Source of the DNA: Sipunculus nudus
Lineage: Eukaryota; Annelida; Sipuncula; Golfingiida; Sipunculidae
Reading direction: 5' to 3'
DNA: 64,000 nucleotides
NCBI GenBank assembly: GCA_026874595.1
Contig: CM049310.1
Location: forward strand, 2,292,001-2,356,000
Position numbers and translations under genes: made by a program
Notes under the pieces: model-generated
The model's input: the letters and a program-made list of their open reading frames with translations, nothing else
Told to the model about the DNA's origin: nothing
Databases searched by the model: none
Shown: positions 1 to 10,951 of the stretch, one piece after another
Layout of the letters: every line of letters starts with the position of its first letter
How positions within the stretch are numbered: the first letter of the stretch is position 1

Positions 1-160
1 TTGCACCAGTTCTTTCATGGTGTTGTCTATTTCTTGCGACGAAATAGGTTGACTGAATTGTGTTCTCGGTAATGTGTCTACCCGTTGATTGCTCTTTTTC
101 ATTCTCTTGTCTTTCTTCAACTTCCAGCAAGCCAGCAGAGTCTTGAGCCCCATTATCCAT
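1..160 (-). CDS. 5' end of a minus-strand viral gene, partial; possibly the maturation protease
   Basis: Minus-strand reading from ATG at 160-158 (or ATG at 153-151 in another frame) stays open to the window edge. Both frames are open for about 50 codons, so the frame is not settled. The frame from 153 ends with ISSQEIDNTMKELVQ at the edge, which looks like the short helix that opens adenain-type cysteine proteases. No adenain-like protease is found elsewhere in the window although this element class normally has one, so a protease here is a reasonable but weak guess. A TATA-like CTATATCT lies upstream on the minus strand near 228-236, and two NRF1-type sites lie further upstream. Confidence 0.35.
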   Translation of the reverse strand, partial: MDNGAQDSAGLLEVEERQENEKEQSTGRHITENTIQSTYFVARNRQHHERTGA

Positions 161-393
161 CTTTTGACAGGCGTGTATTTCGGCAAACGAGCAAAATCTT
201 ATGGCGTGAAGTGGCGAGTGTGGCATGAGCCGGGTAGATATAGCTGTGTGGGTTGTGACAAAACCATTGTAGGGCAGGGGTAGACAAGTGTTGTGCGGGA
301 CCATGATTCAAACACAAGCAACCAATCAGCTCACAGCATTCAATCCTGCACACCCCTTACTGAATACAATGAGAACGGTCGTGTGTGAAATGA

Positions 394-399
394 ACTTTA
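394..399 (-). terminator. Possible poly(A) signal (minus strand AATAAA)
   Basis: The plus strand reads TTTATT, which is AATAAA on the minus strand. It is about 300 bp downstream of the end of the DBP-like gene (701) and is the nearest canonical signal for that transcript. No functional evidence. Confidence 0.35.
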
Positions 400-427
400 T
401 TCCGGAAGACCAATGGGAAAATTATAC

Positions 428-488
428 TGCGCATGCGCAAACGGAAAATAACTGGAAAAACACCTTAATACAAAACTGCGCATGCGCA
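428..488. promoter_or_regulatory. Two perfect NRF1-type palindromes
   Basis: TGCGCATGCGCA occurs at 428-439 and again at 477-488, 49 bp apart, each followed by a CGGAAA-type ETS core. This is the classic palindromic binding site of the animal factor NRF1 (consensus YGCGCAYGCGCR). Position and the absence of other genes suggest an upstream promoter element for the minus-strand gene at the left edge. The stretch 161-700 holds no convincing gene; the short plus-strand ORFs in it look accidental. Confidence 0.55.
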
Positions 489-700
489 ACCGGAAACAAA
501 CGGGAACATTACCTTAAACTAGTAAAATATATAATATTTTAACTTTTAAAAACACCTTATAAGCTGATCTGAACATTACAAATATATTTTTACATGTTTT
601 CCTTGATAAAACTTAGCAGTTTTAATGTTCCCTTCACCGCAATTCGGGTGGTAGTTATTAGGGCGATAGTGGTCAGTAGCCCACCCGCCACCGCTTTCAG

Positions 701-2280
701 TCATTCCTCATCACTGTGGTTGCACACCTTCTCATTATCCTTCTGTTTAATGTACAATCTTTTGCACGTTCCACAGGCGCCATTGTACTTGGACGGGAGC
801 ATAATGTTGACAGCTTGTTCGATTTCATGGTTCATGCCTGGAATAGAGATGGCTTTAATGAGTTCCACCATGTTGTTGAGGGTGAAGTATTTCTCTTGGT
901 AGCGTACCACAATTCCTATGCTACCGTCAAATTTTGAGTGGGTGTACATGATCATTTGATAATCTGGATTTGATAATCGTAACACCAAGAAAAACGTTCA
1001 CCGTTTTCACCTATCACATCCCACACTCTTACACACACATCTGCACTGGTGTCATTTCCCCGTTTTACAGCCATGAAACCAGAGCTATCGATGTAGGCGT
1101 TTTGGTTGGAGCGTTTGTTGTTGGCGGCTAGCGCCATCATTTCCAGTGCTCTAGGACACAACATTCCTTTGGCGACTATTTTGTCTAGACCGACTCCCTT
1201 CCACACATCTTCATTTACTTCTTTGACCACGCCATGTTCTGTCGGCCTTTCTTCTCTCCATTTTTGGGCCAGGAAGTAACGTGTTTTTGGGACAAGGAGG
1301 CCTGTCACATTTCCAGTTCCCAGGTCCAGTTTTATTTCGTCTTGACGGACCAGGATGAATTCATCCGTTACAAAGAGAGCCACTTCCATTCTGGCTTTCC
1401 AATAGGGATATTCCTGTGATCCTGTAAAATAACGGTAACCTCTTGTTCTCATTTTTCTTTTGTCTGTGGTTACCATGACAGTTTCTGGAAATTTCTTCTG
1501 GTTCAGGAGGAGAAGGGTGTGGCACATGAGGTTCAAGCGGTACTGTGTGTTTGGAATCCTGAGGCCGTGGTTACAGGCGTTGTGGATCGGGTCTAGGTAC
1601 TCTTCAAGCAGGTAAACAAATGGCGTTATTCGTGGTGGGTTCCAGGATCCACGAGGTACATCTTTGGGTCTTTTCTTGGAATCTGCCACAATGTCATGAC
1701 CTCTCTCATACAGTTTGTCGAGTGCATTGGACATTTTTCTTTTGTGTTCTTTGAACAAGACATCTTCCCACATGCCTGACATAAAATGGCCTTTGTCATA
1801 GTCGTCTTCATCGGAAGAGGAGGAGGACAAGGAGGTGGAGGAAGGAGTAGTAGTAGTAGTAGTACCTCCCACGTCTTCACAGGGGTAGTTTACAGGTTCG
1901 GCTTCTTTTTTGCACATTTCTTCAGTGACAGGAACTGTCTTTTTCATGTAGCAGTTAAACAAGGTATCTAGTGGGCTTGGTGCCACTTGACTAGATTCCA
2001 TCCACTGGGCCACTTTCTCCATGTCATATTTCCTTTGGGCTTCATGGATGGTTATTTCTGTATCTTCTTCTTCTTCTTCTGCTCCGTTGTCTACTTGCGT
2101 GTTCTGGTCTTTGTTTTCCTCAAATTTAACTGTGATTGGCTCCATGTCATTACCGCATCTAGCAAAATCGTCTTCCAATAAGGTGGACTCGGGGTTGGGG
2201 GGTCTGTCGCACTGGTCGTCGGGATCAATGCTGGAGATGGAAATGTGATCAGATTGTGTTTCGTTGCCGCTCTCTTCCAT
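701..2280 (-). pseudogene. Acidic, zinc-binding replication-type protein (possibly ssDNA-binding, DBP-like), frame broken
   Basis: From ATG 2280 the minus frame runs 442 codons to a stop at 952. The family-like sequence then continues in another frame to 701. The break lies at an 11-bp direct repeat (ATTTGATAATC at 954-964 and 968-978, period 14 bp) that changes the frame. The N-terminal 180 residues are acidic and Ser/Thr-rich (poly-E, poly-T and poly-S runs); the rest is globular. The segment past the break carries CGTC, then C-x-H after 13 residues, a plausible zinc site. Layout (acidic disordered N-terminus, globular zinc C-terminus, next to PolB) is like adenovirus DNA-binding protein, but the sequence match seen by eye is weak. 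A TATA box is at 2330-2336 (minus). Confidence 0.5.
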
Positions 2281-2475
2281 TTTGCTCTGTGCTCAAATGC
2301 GAAGTGAAGGGAAAAGCGTAGTTGCGGTGTTTTATAGAGTCAAACCGGGAGCAAGGTGGGAAAACTCATTACGCATGCGCGGACCTCCCGGAAGCCACAC
2401 GGAAAAACTGCACTGATCCCAGCTTATTTAAAGCCCCAGTGTTGCCCGCCCGCGGGTTTTTCCACGCAAGCAAGA
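2281..2475. promoter_or_regulatory. Divergent promoter between DBP-like gene and PolB, with central NRF1-type site
   Basis: About 195 bp separate the two divergent ATGs. On the minus strand TATAAAA is at 2336-2330. On the plus strand a weaker TTATTTAAAG is near 2425-2434, about 45 bp before the PolB ATG. Between them is TACGCATGCGCGG at 2370-2382, a near-palindromic NRF1-type site that could serve both directions. Two replication genes sharing one promoter fits co-expression early in infection (inference). Confidence 0.6.
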
Positions 2476-5400
2476 ATGACGTTCAACAGCGACACCGGGC
2501 CTTTTTCTGTGACACTCCAAAGGGAGAGTATGTTCAACAAGTTCAGGAAAAAGGGAATTTCTTTGAAAATTCAACCAGATTTACAAAAGTTGGACCAAAT
2601 GAAACCATACAATGCTTTGTATGCCGTGTTCGAACCTTTGTTAGAAGAATGGAAAAAGGACAAGCCGGCAAACACCTACATGCAAGTCAACATGACATCG
2701 CCCGGATTGCAAAACAAAGCCTTCAACACCAAATGGTTGATTAAAGAGGACCTGACCTTAGAATACATTATGACACAAGTCGAGAAAACCCTCAACAGCA
2801 ACGAGTCTTTCAAGTTAGACCAAGATTTTGAACTGGAGCTGAAATCGGTAGAATTGCCACAAATTTCAGGTTCACCCAATTACTCTTTGGAAGAATTGAT
2901 CAAAGCTAACCCACATACGTATGTAGACCCTGGCCACTTTAACACCACATTTTTGACACAAGATTGTTTTATTGCTACCGTGGTATTTATGTGCTGGATG
3001 GAAGATAACACAAAGTTAAGAGGAATAAAAAGAAAAAGAGGGGAAAACGTTTCTTTGAGAAGGGAGAGACCACTTACTGGCAAAGAAATATCATTATGGG
3101 TAGAGGAAATTTCCCGTGTGAAAAAAAAGCTAAAGTTGCAACAACCTTCGTAACCGTGCGTGACATGGCTGAAATTGCCAAACAGTTTCCGGATAAAAAC
3201 ATTTTGGTTTTTCACGGGCGCAAAGCAAGCGAAATTTTATTCCGATCTACTAGCTGGAATCCAAAGAACCCCACGCTGTACATTTTAGCTGTAGGTAACC
3301 ATACCGTGGGGATTTTGAAGATAAAATCCCATTTAGAGACGAAGCGTGACATATGTTGGGCATGTTGCAAAGCCGTGAGAAATAAAGGTGCACACTTGTG
3401 CCAGGGCACGTGTAAACATTGCGGATACAGCCCGCCGTGCACTTTACCACGGGGTGACAATGTTCGTAGATGTGAGGAATGCGGGTGGTATGGATTTTTA
3501 GGGGAGGGGTGCTTTAAGAACCACTCTTTAAAACAACCCGGGCACAAACATAAGATTTGCGAAAGGCGGCGGGTATGTCCAAAGTGCAGGGGTATAATAA
3601 AAAACGGAGAACATAAATGTCACATGTACACCTGCAAAATATGTTACGTACAAATAAAAAAAGGAGGCGACCACATTTGTTACATGCGTGCGCTCTCTGG
3701 TGAAAAGAAAGCCCGGGCAAATTTTCGGCCGTACATTTTTTGGGATACAGAATGCGTACAATCAGAACCTGAGGGCAAAAAAGGCCTGCGTACACACACT
3801 GTGAATGCTGTGGTGTGCCATTACGTGTGCGCAACTTGTTTGAAGAATGTGGAAATGGAGAAGGTACTCACCGCCAACTTAGGCTGCATTTGCTCACAGC
3901 GGCGCTTTCATTCAGCAGAAGTATTTTTTGATTGGATTTTTGGTCCCGCTTTAAAGCTTGACCCGAAAAACAAACCTGTTTGTTTTGCACACAATTTCGG
4001 CGGTTACGATGGGGGTTTTTTACAACAATACCTTATTTCACGCGGGATGGCCGCCACATCACTGCTTACACGCGGACTGCGTATACTCAGTTTGACAGTG
4101 TGTGGGGTAGATTTTAAAAAAAAGTTTAAATCTGATCCCCATAGGCCTGGCAAAATTTTCTAAAGCGTTTGGGTTGAAAGAACTGAAGAAAGGATATTTC
4201 CCATATGGGTTTAACACCGCGGAAAATATTAATTACGTCGGGGAGACACCACCCGTGCGGTTTTTTAAACAAGTAGGCGATCCCGAGTTTTTGGAGTGGC
4301 ATTCGAACCAAGTGGACAGCGGGTACGTATGGAACCACCGTGAAGAATTGTTCCAGTATTGCAACAGTGATGTGGAACTTCTTAAACAAGGATGTTTTAA
4401 ATTCCGTGAATCGTACATGAAAAAAGCAGGCTTTGATCTCTTTTTGCACGCGGTGACCCTACCTTCCGCTTGCATGAAAGACTACCGGTTAAATTATTTG
4501 TGTGAGAACCAGATTGCTATGATCCCACCGCAGATCACTCGCACACACCTGTCAGTTATAGCCGACCTGTGGCTGGCGGAAAAGCAAACGGAAACAGATT
4601 TCCACATCCGCCGCGGCAGCGACACTTGGAACGGGAAAGAGTGTCGGGTCCAGTTAAAGAATGGAAAATACGTCTCCGTCTATGGGTATTGCCCCGAAAC
4701 GTCCACCGTCTACGAATTTAACGGATGCGTGTGGCACGGTTGTGTCCTGTGCACGCAGCCCGATGGTACAGTTCCTAACACGGACATGCCCAACTACGTG
4801 GCCTACGCTAAACAGATAGATAAGCAAGAGGAGTTGAAAGCCGCAGGTTACCAAGTGGAGGTACTCTGGGAACACGAATATGGTGTCCGGAAAAGTCCTT
4901 TGATGAAAACACCGCAGTACCATGTACAACCACGTGAGGCTTTTTTCGGGGGAAGGACAAACGCAACTTGTTTATTCAGAGAAGTCAAAGATGGAGAGAG
5001 AATCGATTATTACGATGTCACTTCCATGTATCCATACGTCCAGAAAACCAAATGTTACCCTGTAGGTATACCGCAAGTGATTCAGAAGCCAACGGAAAAA
5101 CAGTTGCTCGAAAGCCCTGGCGGGATTATCTGCGCCGCCTTTTTACCTCCCCGACACCTATTCAACCCCGTTTTACCCTACCGGACATGCGGTAAGCTGA
5201 TGTTCCCGTCGTGTGCGAAATGCGCCGAAACGCAAAACCAGTGGGAGCCGTGCACCCATACAGAAGCAGAACGCGTTTTGAGGGGGTGTTGGTGTACACC
5301 GGAAGCATTGAAAGCCTTGGAAAAAGGGTATGTGTTTTATGAAGGTTACGAACTTTGGGAATGGAAAACCTGGGAGAACATTTTCGCTTCTTATATCGAA

Positions 5401-6225
5401 AAATGGTACCAGTTGAAAACCCAAGCTTCCGGTTGGCCTACAGATGACCTGGACGAGAGAGAAAAGTACGTGGTTGAATTGCAAGAAAAGCAAGGGGTTA
5501 CCATAAACCCGGAAGAGGTGGCTCACAATCCTTCCATGCGTTTTGTGGCAAAACAGGCCTTGAACACCTTATGGGGAAAATTTGGGCAAAAAGACGGGCT
5601 AATGCAAAGAAAACAAGTGGACAGTTATGACGACCTGATATCCATTTTACACGATGACACCAAAGAAGTGATGGAAATAGTGAATTTGGGGGACCATCTG
5701 CTGCAAATTGAATGGAAACCAAAGGAAACAGATTACGAGCTGGGGAAGACTAATAATCCTGTGATCGCGGCATTCACAACTTGTTACGGCCGGTTGGAAT
5801 TATATAGAGTTTTGGACTTTTTAGATCAGAGGGTGTTGTATTTCGACACTGATTCGGTCGTGTTTCATTCCAAACGGGAGGACCCCATGCCACCCACAGG
5901 GCACTTGTTGGGAGATCTGACTGACGAGATGGAAGGAGGTGTCATCACACGGTTCGTCAGCGGAGGACCAAAAAATTATGGATACATTGGGAAAAGCCCA
6001 AAAGGTGAAACTGTGACCTGTCAAAAAGCCAGAGGTTTCCACGTGGGGAAGCGAGTGGCCTTTGATGATTTGAAATACATGGTGGAAGCTTTGTTGGAAA
6101 AACGTGAACAAAACGGTATAAATTTACCCGTAGATTTTTACGTGGTGAGGAGCAAGGAAGGGTTGGTGAAATCCACTTCTTTAGACAAGCTGTACACAGC
6201 GGTGTACGACAAACGCCGCTTTTGA
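2476..6225 (+). CDS. polB: Protein-primed family B DNA polymerase, in three frames
   Basis: Replicates the element genome from a protein primer. The segments are: N-terminal domain 2476-3153 (about 225 codons, with LTLEYIMTQVEKTLNSNESF, typical of Polinton PolB); a zinc-rich part plus exonuclease start, entered near 3121 and read to 4163; and the rest, to 6225. Exonuclease motifs: FWDTEC (Exo I), AHNFGGYDGGF (Exo II), YCNSDVELL (Exo III). Polymerase motifs: YYDVTSMYP (A), KQALNTLWGKFGQ (B), YFDTDSVVF (C). All catalytic acids are present. Frame changes fall in A8 runs at 3121-3128 and 4116-4123 and are opposite in direction. They may be decay, assembly error or, for the first (A AAA AAG type), programmed frameshifting. 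Start chosen at 2476 because the TATA-like box lies about 45 bp upstream. Confidence 0.93.
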
Positions 6226-6275
6226 CGTGAAGGTGATCCGTTAGATAAGTTTACAACATTTCCTTTTGGATTTGA

Positions 6276-6281
6276 AATAAA
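6276..6281 (+). terminator. Poly(A) signal after PolB
   Basis: AATAAA about 50 bp after the PolB stop codon, followed by a T-rich stretch (ATTTTGTTGTGTTTTTT), which fits a eukaryotic polyadenylation site. Confidence 0.6.
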
Positions 6282-6340
6282 GGCTTGACGTTCATTGTGA
6301 AATTTTGTTGTGTTTTTTTACTGTGTTGTTGAGGAAGAGG

Positions 6341-6348
6341 TATAAAAG
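6341..6348 (+). promoter_or_regulatory. TATA box of the ATPase transcript
   Basis: TATAAAAG, 38 bp upstream of the ATPase ATG at 6386, in a short intergenic region. Canonical match. Confidence 0.65.
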
Positions 6349-6385
6349 TGCGTGCATGTGTGTATAGAAATGATTTTAAAAAATC

Positions 6386-7006
6386 ATGTGGTACAAATTC
6401 AAACACCCGTTCACCATGTTGGTGGCGGGCCCAACGTCTTCCGGTTAAACCTATTGGGTATCCCGTTTGTTAAATCACTTACACAAAATGACAGACCAAG
6501 TGCCTGAACGCGTGTTGTGGTGCTATGCCGAAATGCAACCTCTGTACGAAGATTTGAAGGAGATGATGAAAGAGAAAATTTTCTTTCAAGAAGGGTTGCC
6601 CCCCAGGGCTATAAAACCAAACACATTACTGATCGTGGATGATTTAATGCGTGAAAGCGGAGTAGAAACGGCAAAAATATTTGAGAAAGGCAGCCATCAC
6701 CGGAACATATCGGTTATTTTTATTGTTCAAAATTTGTTTCATCAGAAAAAAGAACAGCGGGACATTTCACTGAACGCGCATTACATTGTGTTATTGAAAA
6801 ATCCCAGAGATAGGTTACAGTTTGAATCATTAGCCCGTCAGGTGTTTCCCACTAAAGCACGTGAATTGCGGGAAGTTTACAACGACGCCACACGCGAACC
6901 ACACGGGTACCTGTTGCTCGATTTCACACAGACGTGCCCTGACGAATACCGGCTGAGGACTCATATTTTCCCGGGAGAGGAACACATTTATTACGGTTTG
7001 GGGTGA
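6386..7006 (+). pseudogene. Genome-packaging ATPase (FtsK/HerA-A32 type), nonsense codon in Walker A
   Basis: Powers DNA packaging into the capsid in Polintons, adintoviruses and related viruses. The frame from ATG 6386 reads into the P-loop (AGPTSSG) and then TAA at 6446-6448, exactly where the nucleotide-binding lysine is expected; the next residues (TYW) fit the family. After the stop the same frame stays open to 7006, with Walker B LLIVDDLM and the conserved block IFIVQNLFH...SLNAHYIVLLKNPRD. The break is a base substitution, not a homopolymer length change. A downstream ATG (6488) would lack the P-loop. TGA at 7004-7006 overlaps the ATG of the next gene. Confidence 0.88.
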
Positions 7007-9431
7007 TGGCGGTGTTTATGGCGGGATTAGCGGTTTATGCCGCTTTACAGATACTTTGCGACATGTTAGTTTCGGCAGTTATTTGGGGGGTAGAGGAACT
7101 GTACACGTTTATTCGCTGGAAAATTGCAGGGAGTCCCGGGAGGGGCGAGGGATCGTCTCAATTTCATGGCAATTACCGGGTATTTTGGCCTCCTACCGAC
7201 TCGTACGTTTTCAGTTTGCACGATTTGTTTATGCGAAGACGTACGGGTCGTGAAGGTTTCATGACTGGGCAGTTAGAATTGGTACTTGGCGAGAAAAGGG
7301 GACATTACCACAGACGTTACGTGGAACGGTTCAGGAAGACCTTGGTGGGGCGCATGCAGACTGAAGATGGGCCTGGACGGGTGGTATCATTGAACGAGAA
7401 AGAAACGGATGAAGTGGTGCGTTGGTTCAATGAAGAGAATACGATAGACCGTTGGATCATCATGAACACATATGTGATGGTGCTGTACCATTTCCCGTGG
7501 ACTTTGTGGTATTCAGCTTGTATCAATTACCCATTAAAAGTGTATTACGGCCAAAAATATTTAGAGAAATGGGGGGATAGGGACCCTCGGTGGCAAACTT
7601 TTTATGACCGGTACAACGTGAACGGGAAAGACTTTCAACAGTACCACCATGTGCATCAAGGGGTGCGTTACATGTTGGTGGACGTACCGCTCCCTTTCCA
7701 AAGGTTAGCTGAAAATGGGCACGTTCCAGAAGGGCTACAAATACCGTGTTTGACACGGGACCCGACTTCCAGACCATTTTTCGTGGTGGGGAAAGAGGAA
7801 TGGTGGCACCACAAGTTTGTAAACAAGGAGGAATGGGATATAAAATTGAGGGAACAGTATTTGAATGAATTGACCGAGGATGAGATGATCCAGAAAGCTC
7901 CGTTCAATGGTGATCATAGGCTGCAAAATCATGGTATCCGCCCGGTGCCAGGGTTTGCACACAAAGGTGCACCGCTGCGTGTCGTTGAATATGGGTGGGA
8001 ACACAGGAAAAAAGGTGTGTGGATCCCTGAACCCTACTGGGCCAATCACAAATATTACCATCTAACTAAATATTTTTCAGACAAACGCAGGGCCTACAAG
8101 ATAGTACAGGCCACCCGTTTGGCATTGCAGAGTATAATATTTGGGTTCTGGAAGCCCATTTGGTGGAAATTGAACGGTCCCACAGCGCCAGGATGGGAAA
8201 ACTTAAACGAAGGCGAACCCTTTTGGGGTATATTTCCTCAACATTACAAGACACCTTACGAGTTACCATTACCCCACCATTTCCACCCCCCGCATTTGAG
8301 GAACCGTTTGTTGAAATTGCGCGAAGAGTTTTATTTGGACGCGGAAATGATACATTTCAGAAAGGACAGAAGACGCGGCAAAAACCCAAAACAGTTCAAT
8401 ATTATGAATTGTTGCAACCTTACCATGATATGGCATGGTTTTTGCTGGCTGGTGGGAAAGGGCCAAAACCAGAACGGCGCGGTGATATCCCCGTACCGGC
8501 TGCGGTGAAAACATTGCTTGAAATCATTTTAACGGATGAGACAGAGGAAATAGACACGCGGTATTCTCCGTGGTACGGTTATTTTCACCCCCACTTGGTG
8601 TATGATTATGCGATGAAGTACAAGAAAGTGAAAAAATCAGATTTGGTGATGAAACTGTTTTATGAAAGAGAAAAAGTAGCTCCGGCTGACAAAGAGGTGT
8701 TGCTTTTTCATTTCAATTTGGGTGTGTATTCATGGCACTATTTATCGGATATCACAGGGAAAATGCCAGAGCTGTACAAGTTTAGGGAAGACATGCAGCG
8801 TCAAATATGGTTGAATCAGAGTGAAATCAACGCAGCCAAATCAGCCTTGTTGCAGGTGGAGATGTATTTCAACAAATACTGTTTCGGGGATGATGCCAAC
8901 CAGAATGATCCTTGGGCTCAGAAATACAAGAAAGTGAACGATTGGTTAGAAGAACTGTGGAAGTTCGAAAAGGAAGTGTATTGGTTTAATGGTTATCCAA
9001 AACCAGGATTTTGGCAAATACCTGAAATACATGTGGAAAACCCAGGGTTGGAAGACTGGGAAAAAGAACACGATCGGGTAATAACGGAATTAAAAAAAGA
9101 ACAGACAGCTGCAGATCGGTCAGACCATGGAAAAGCTGACAATAAAGAGATACCCATGAATGCAGGGGGCGGGGGAAGGTGGGACTGGTCGAACCTACGT
9201 AAAAATTTCACGGCCTACCACGAAAGTAAGCAACGTATAAAAATTATGAAGTTAGTGGAACAAAAGCAATTTTTGGAAAACGTGATACGTGATTTTAAAG
9301 AAACACCAGAACGACGTGAAGCACGTGAAAAGTACAGGCAAAAATTGTCTACTTGGTACAGTGTGGGAGCGAGCATACCAGCTGATGTGATGCCCAATTT
9401 AGAAGGCGCAGGGAGAACCGTGGGTGTATAA
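7006..9431 (+). CDS. Large unknown viral protein, about 807 codons, one frame change
   Basis: Not recognised. It starts at ATG 7006 inside a TGATG overlap with the ATPase stop. The first 40 residues contain a hydrophobic segment (AALQILCDMLVSAVIWGV) that could be a membrane anchor. The rest is rich in Trp, Tyr, His and Pro, with many charged stretches. The frame ends as a 501-codon reading at 8508, while good coding sequence continues in the neighbouring frame to 9431. The switch lies near an A5 run at 8380-8384, where the two frames overlap. The C-terminal part is Lys/Glu-rich with helical character. Position between ATPase and core genes suggests a virion-related role, but this is inference. 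Its stop TAA (9429-9431) lies inside the next gene's TATA box. Confidence 0.6.
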
Positions 9432-9434
9432 ATA
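9427..9434 (+). promoter_or_regulatory. TATA box overlapping a stop codon
   Basis: TATAAATA, 42 bp before the ATG at 9476. The stop codon of the preceding gene (TAA 9429-9431) lies within it. Confidence 0.6.
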
Positions 9435-9475
9435 GAAGGTGTGTCAACAAAAAAATCAACAGTGAAAGGAAAACC

Positions 9476-10906
9476 ATGCCAAAGTTTGCAGGTTTACGGA
9501 GGGTGGGTCAGGCTTCCCGCGCATTCAGTGGGAGAGGGCAAAGGGTCGCCCACACACCTTTGATAGGTGGGGCCAAACGGGGGGCCACGTATGGCCAAAA
9601 AATAGCCGGGTCATTAAGGAGGGGGCAAGGAAGCTACACGCGTTTAGCTGATCCTGGCCTCGGGAAAACATTTCGAGACAAGGCTAGAGCCTACGTCAAG
9701 AAAGTGGGATCATCAGTGAAAAAAGGTAGCCATAAAATAGGTTCGGTTTTAAAAAAGACAAAAGAGGTCGGTTATGCGGCCAGGAAAGAGGCTCTCCAAA
9801 AAGCAACAAACCAGATGAAAGAAGCACAAAAAGCTATCCGCGGGCAGGCGACGGACAAGTTAAAGGGGGGTTGGAAAGCCGGGATTCATCAAATAAAGCA
9901 GGGCGCGCAATCGTTGCGGGGAAAATTAATAAGCCTCGGAAAACGTGGAGCTTCAATGGCACGTGACCGGTTAAGATCGGCGTCAGACAAGTTGAAACAG
10001 TTGACCCGACAAACCACAATAAAGGGGCGTAATTCTTTGAGAGATTTGGGTGCCAGGGGCTATTCTAAATTACCAGAGAATTTACGTAATAGAATAATGG
10101 GTAAAATGGACGCCAGGGGTACTCTGACCACGGCTAGGCGTCAGAGGATGGAAAAATATTTAACACCGAGAGAAAAAGCTGCCGGCTGGGTCCGAAATCA
10201 GCAGAAAGCTGCTGCCTCAAGAGTGCGCGATGGTAGGAGAGGTAACGTAGTGTCAACAGCAGCAAAAAAGAAAACCTCCCTTGGGAAGAAACCGGGTTCG
10301 ACCGTAGCCAAAGGAGGTAAAGTCTCTTCCAAGACGGGTAAAAAGAAAATTGATGAACCAAAAAAGACGGGTGATGTAAAAAGAGGGCGGAAAAAAGGAT
10401 CGAAGTCTAAGGACAGCGGTAAGAAAACTAAGAAAAAGATGAAAAAAAACGAGGATGATGAATCCATTCCAAAAAAGAAAAAGAACAAAAAGAAACAGGA
10501 TGATGATGATGATGACGACGATGACACCACAACCGATGCAATGACCAGCAAAAAAGCTCCCACCACCACAGCAGAAGCCAATGATATGGTGTCAATGGCC
10601 AAAGCTATGGGTTTGTCTCCTACTATAGGGGAACAATTTGTGCAGGGGATATCCACAGGACTTGGTACGGGTATCGGGAGCCTTTTGCAAGGCATCATGC
10701 CATTGGCGGCTTACGGGAAACAGACAAAGAAACAAGATACAGCTGCAAAACTGGGTATGCAGTCCAACAAACCTATTGAAATGCCTAAAAGCAATGCACC
10801 GACAGAACCTGGGGACAAAACTTATGTATACAATTATTACGATGAGGAAGACAATGATAAAAAGAGTAAAAAGGAGGAAAGCACAACCTCCAAAGCTTTG
10901 GGATGA
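9476..10906 (+). CDS. Lys/Arg-rich virion core protein with hydrophobic C-terminal helix
   Basis: 476 residues, very basic. The N-terminal 250 residues are Arg/Lys/Gly-rich. Residues about 255-345 are lysine-rich, like a histone tail, and end in a run of nine aspartates. Residues about 385-410 form a Gly-rich hydrophobic stretch (FVQGISTGLGTGIGSLLQGI) with GxxxG spacing, suited to an amphipathic or membrane-active helix. It then ends in an acidic/lysine tail. A DNA-condensing core protein is the likely role. A role in membrane disruption, as for adenovirus pVI, is speculative. TATA box at 9427, ATG in good context (AACCATGC). Intact. Confidence 0.65.
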   Translation: MPKFAGLRRVGQASRAFSGRGQRVAHTPLIGGAKRGATYGQKIAGSLRRGQGSYTRLADPGLGKTFRDKARAYVKKVGSSVKKGSHKIGSVLKKTKEVGYAARKEALQKATNQMKEAQKAIRGQATDKLKGGWKAGIHQIKQGAQSLRGKLISLGKRGASMARDRLRSASDKLKQLTRQTTIKGRNSLRDLGARGYSKLPENLRNRIMGKMDARGTLTTARRQRMEKYLTPREKAAGWVRNQQKAAASRVRDGRRGNVVSTAAKKKTSLGKKPGSTVAKGGKVSSKTGKKKIDEPKKTGDVKRGRKKGSKSKDSGKKTKKKMKKNEDDESIPKKKKNKKKQDDDDDDDDDTTTDAMTSKKAPTTTAEANDMVSMAKAMGLSPTIGEQFVQGISTGLGTGIGSLLQGIMPLAAYGKQTKKQDTAAKLGMQSNKPIEMPKSNAPTEPGDKTYVYNYYDEEDNDKKSKKEESTTSKALG

Positions 10907-10951
10907 AGAAAAGTTTATAAAGGGATGGGTCGCACTGGGGAAGGTGAAACA

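Noticed and set aside
288-542. 84-codon plus-strand ORF near the left edge
   Set aside because: It spans the NRF1-type repeats and has no protein-like composition; the region looks regulatory.
946-978. A 22-nt GT-AG intron in the DBP-like gene to explain the frame change
   Set aside because: Far too short for an animal intron, and the direct repeat explains the change more simply.
7006-9431. Idea that the 807-codon protein is the maturation protease or a helicase
   Set aside because: No catalytic His/Cys or Walker-type motifs could be seen; left as unknown.
10198-10698. 166-codon minus-strand ORF with poly-Ser and poly-Phe
   Set aside because: Antisense shadow of the Lys- and Asp-rich core gene.
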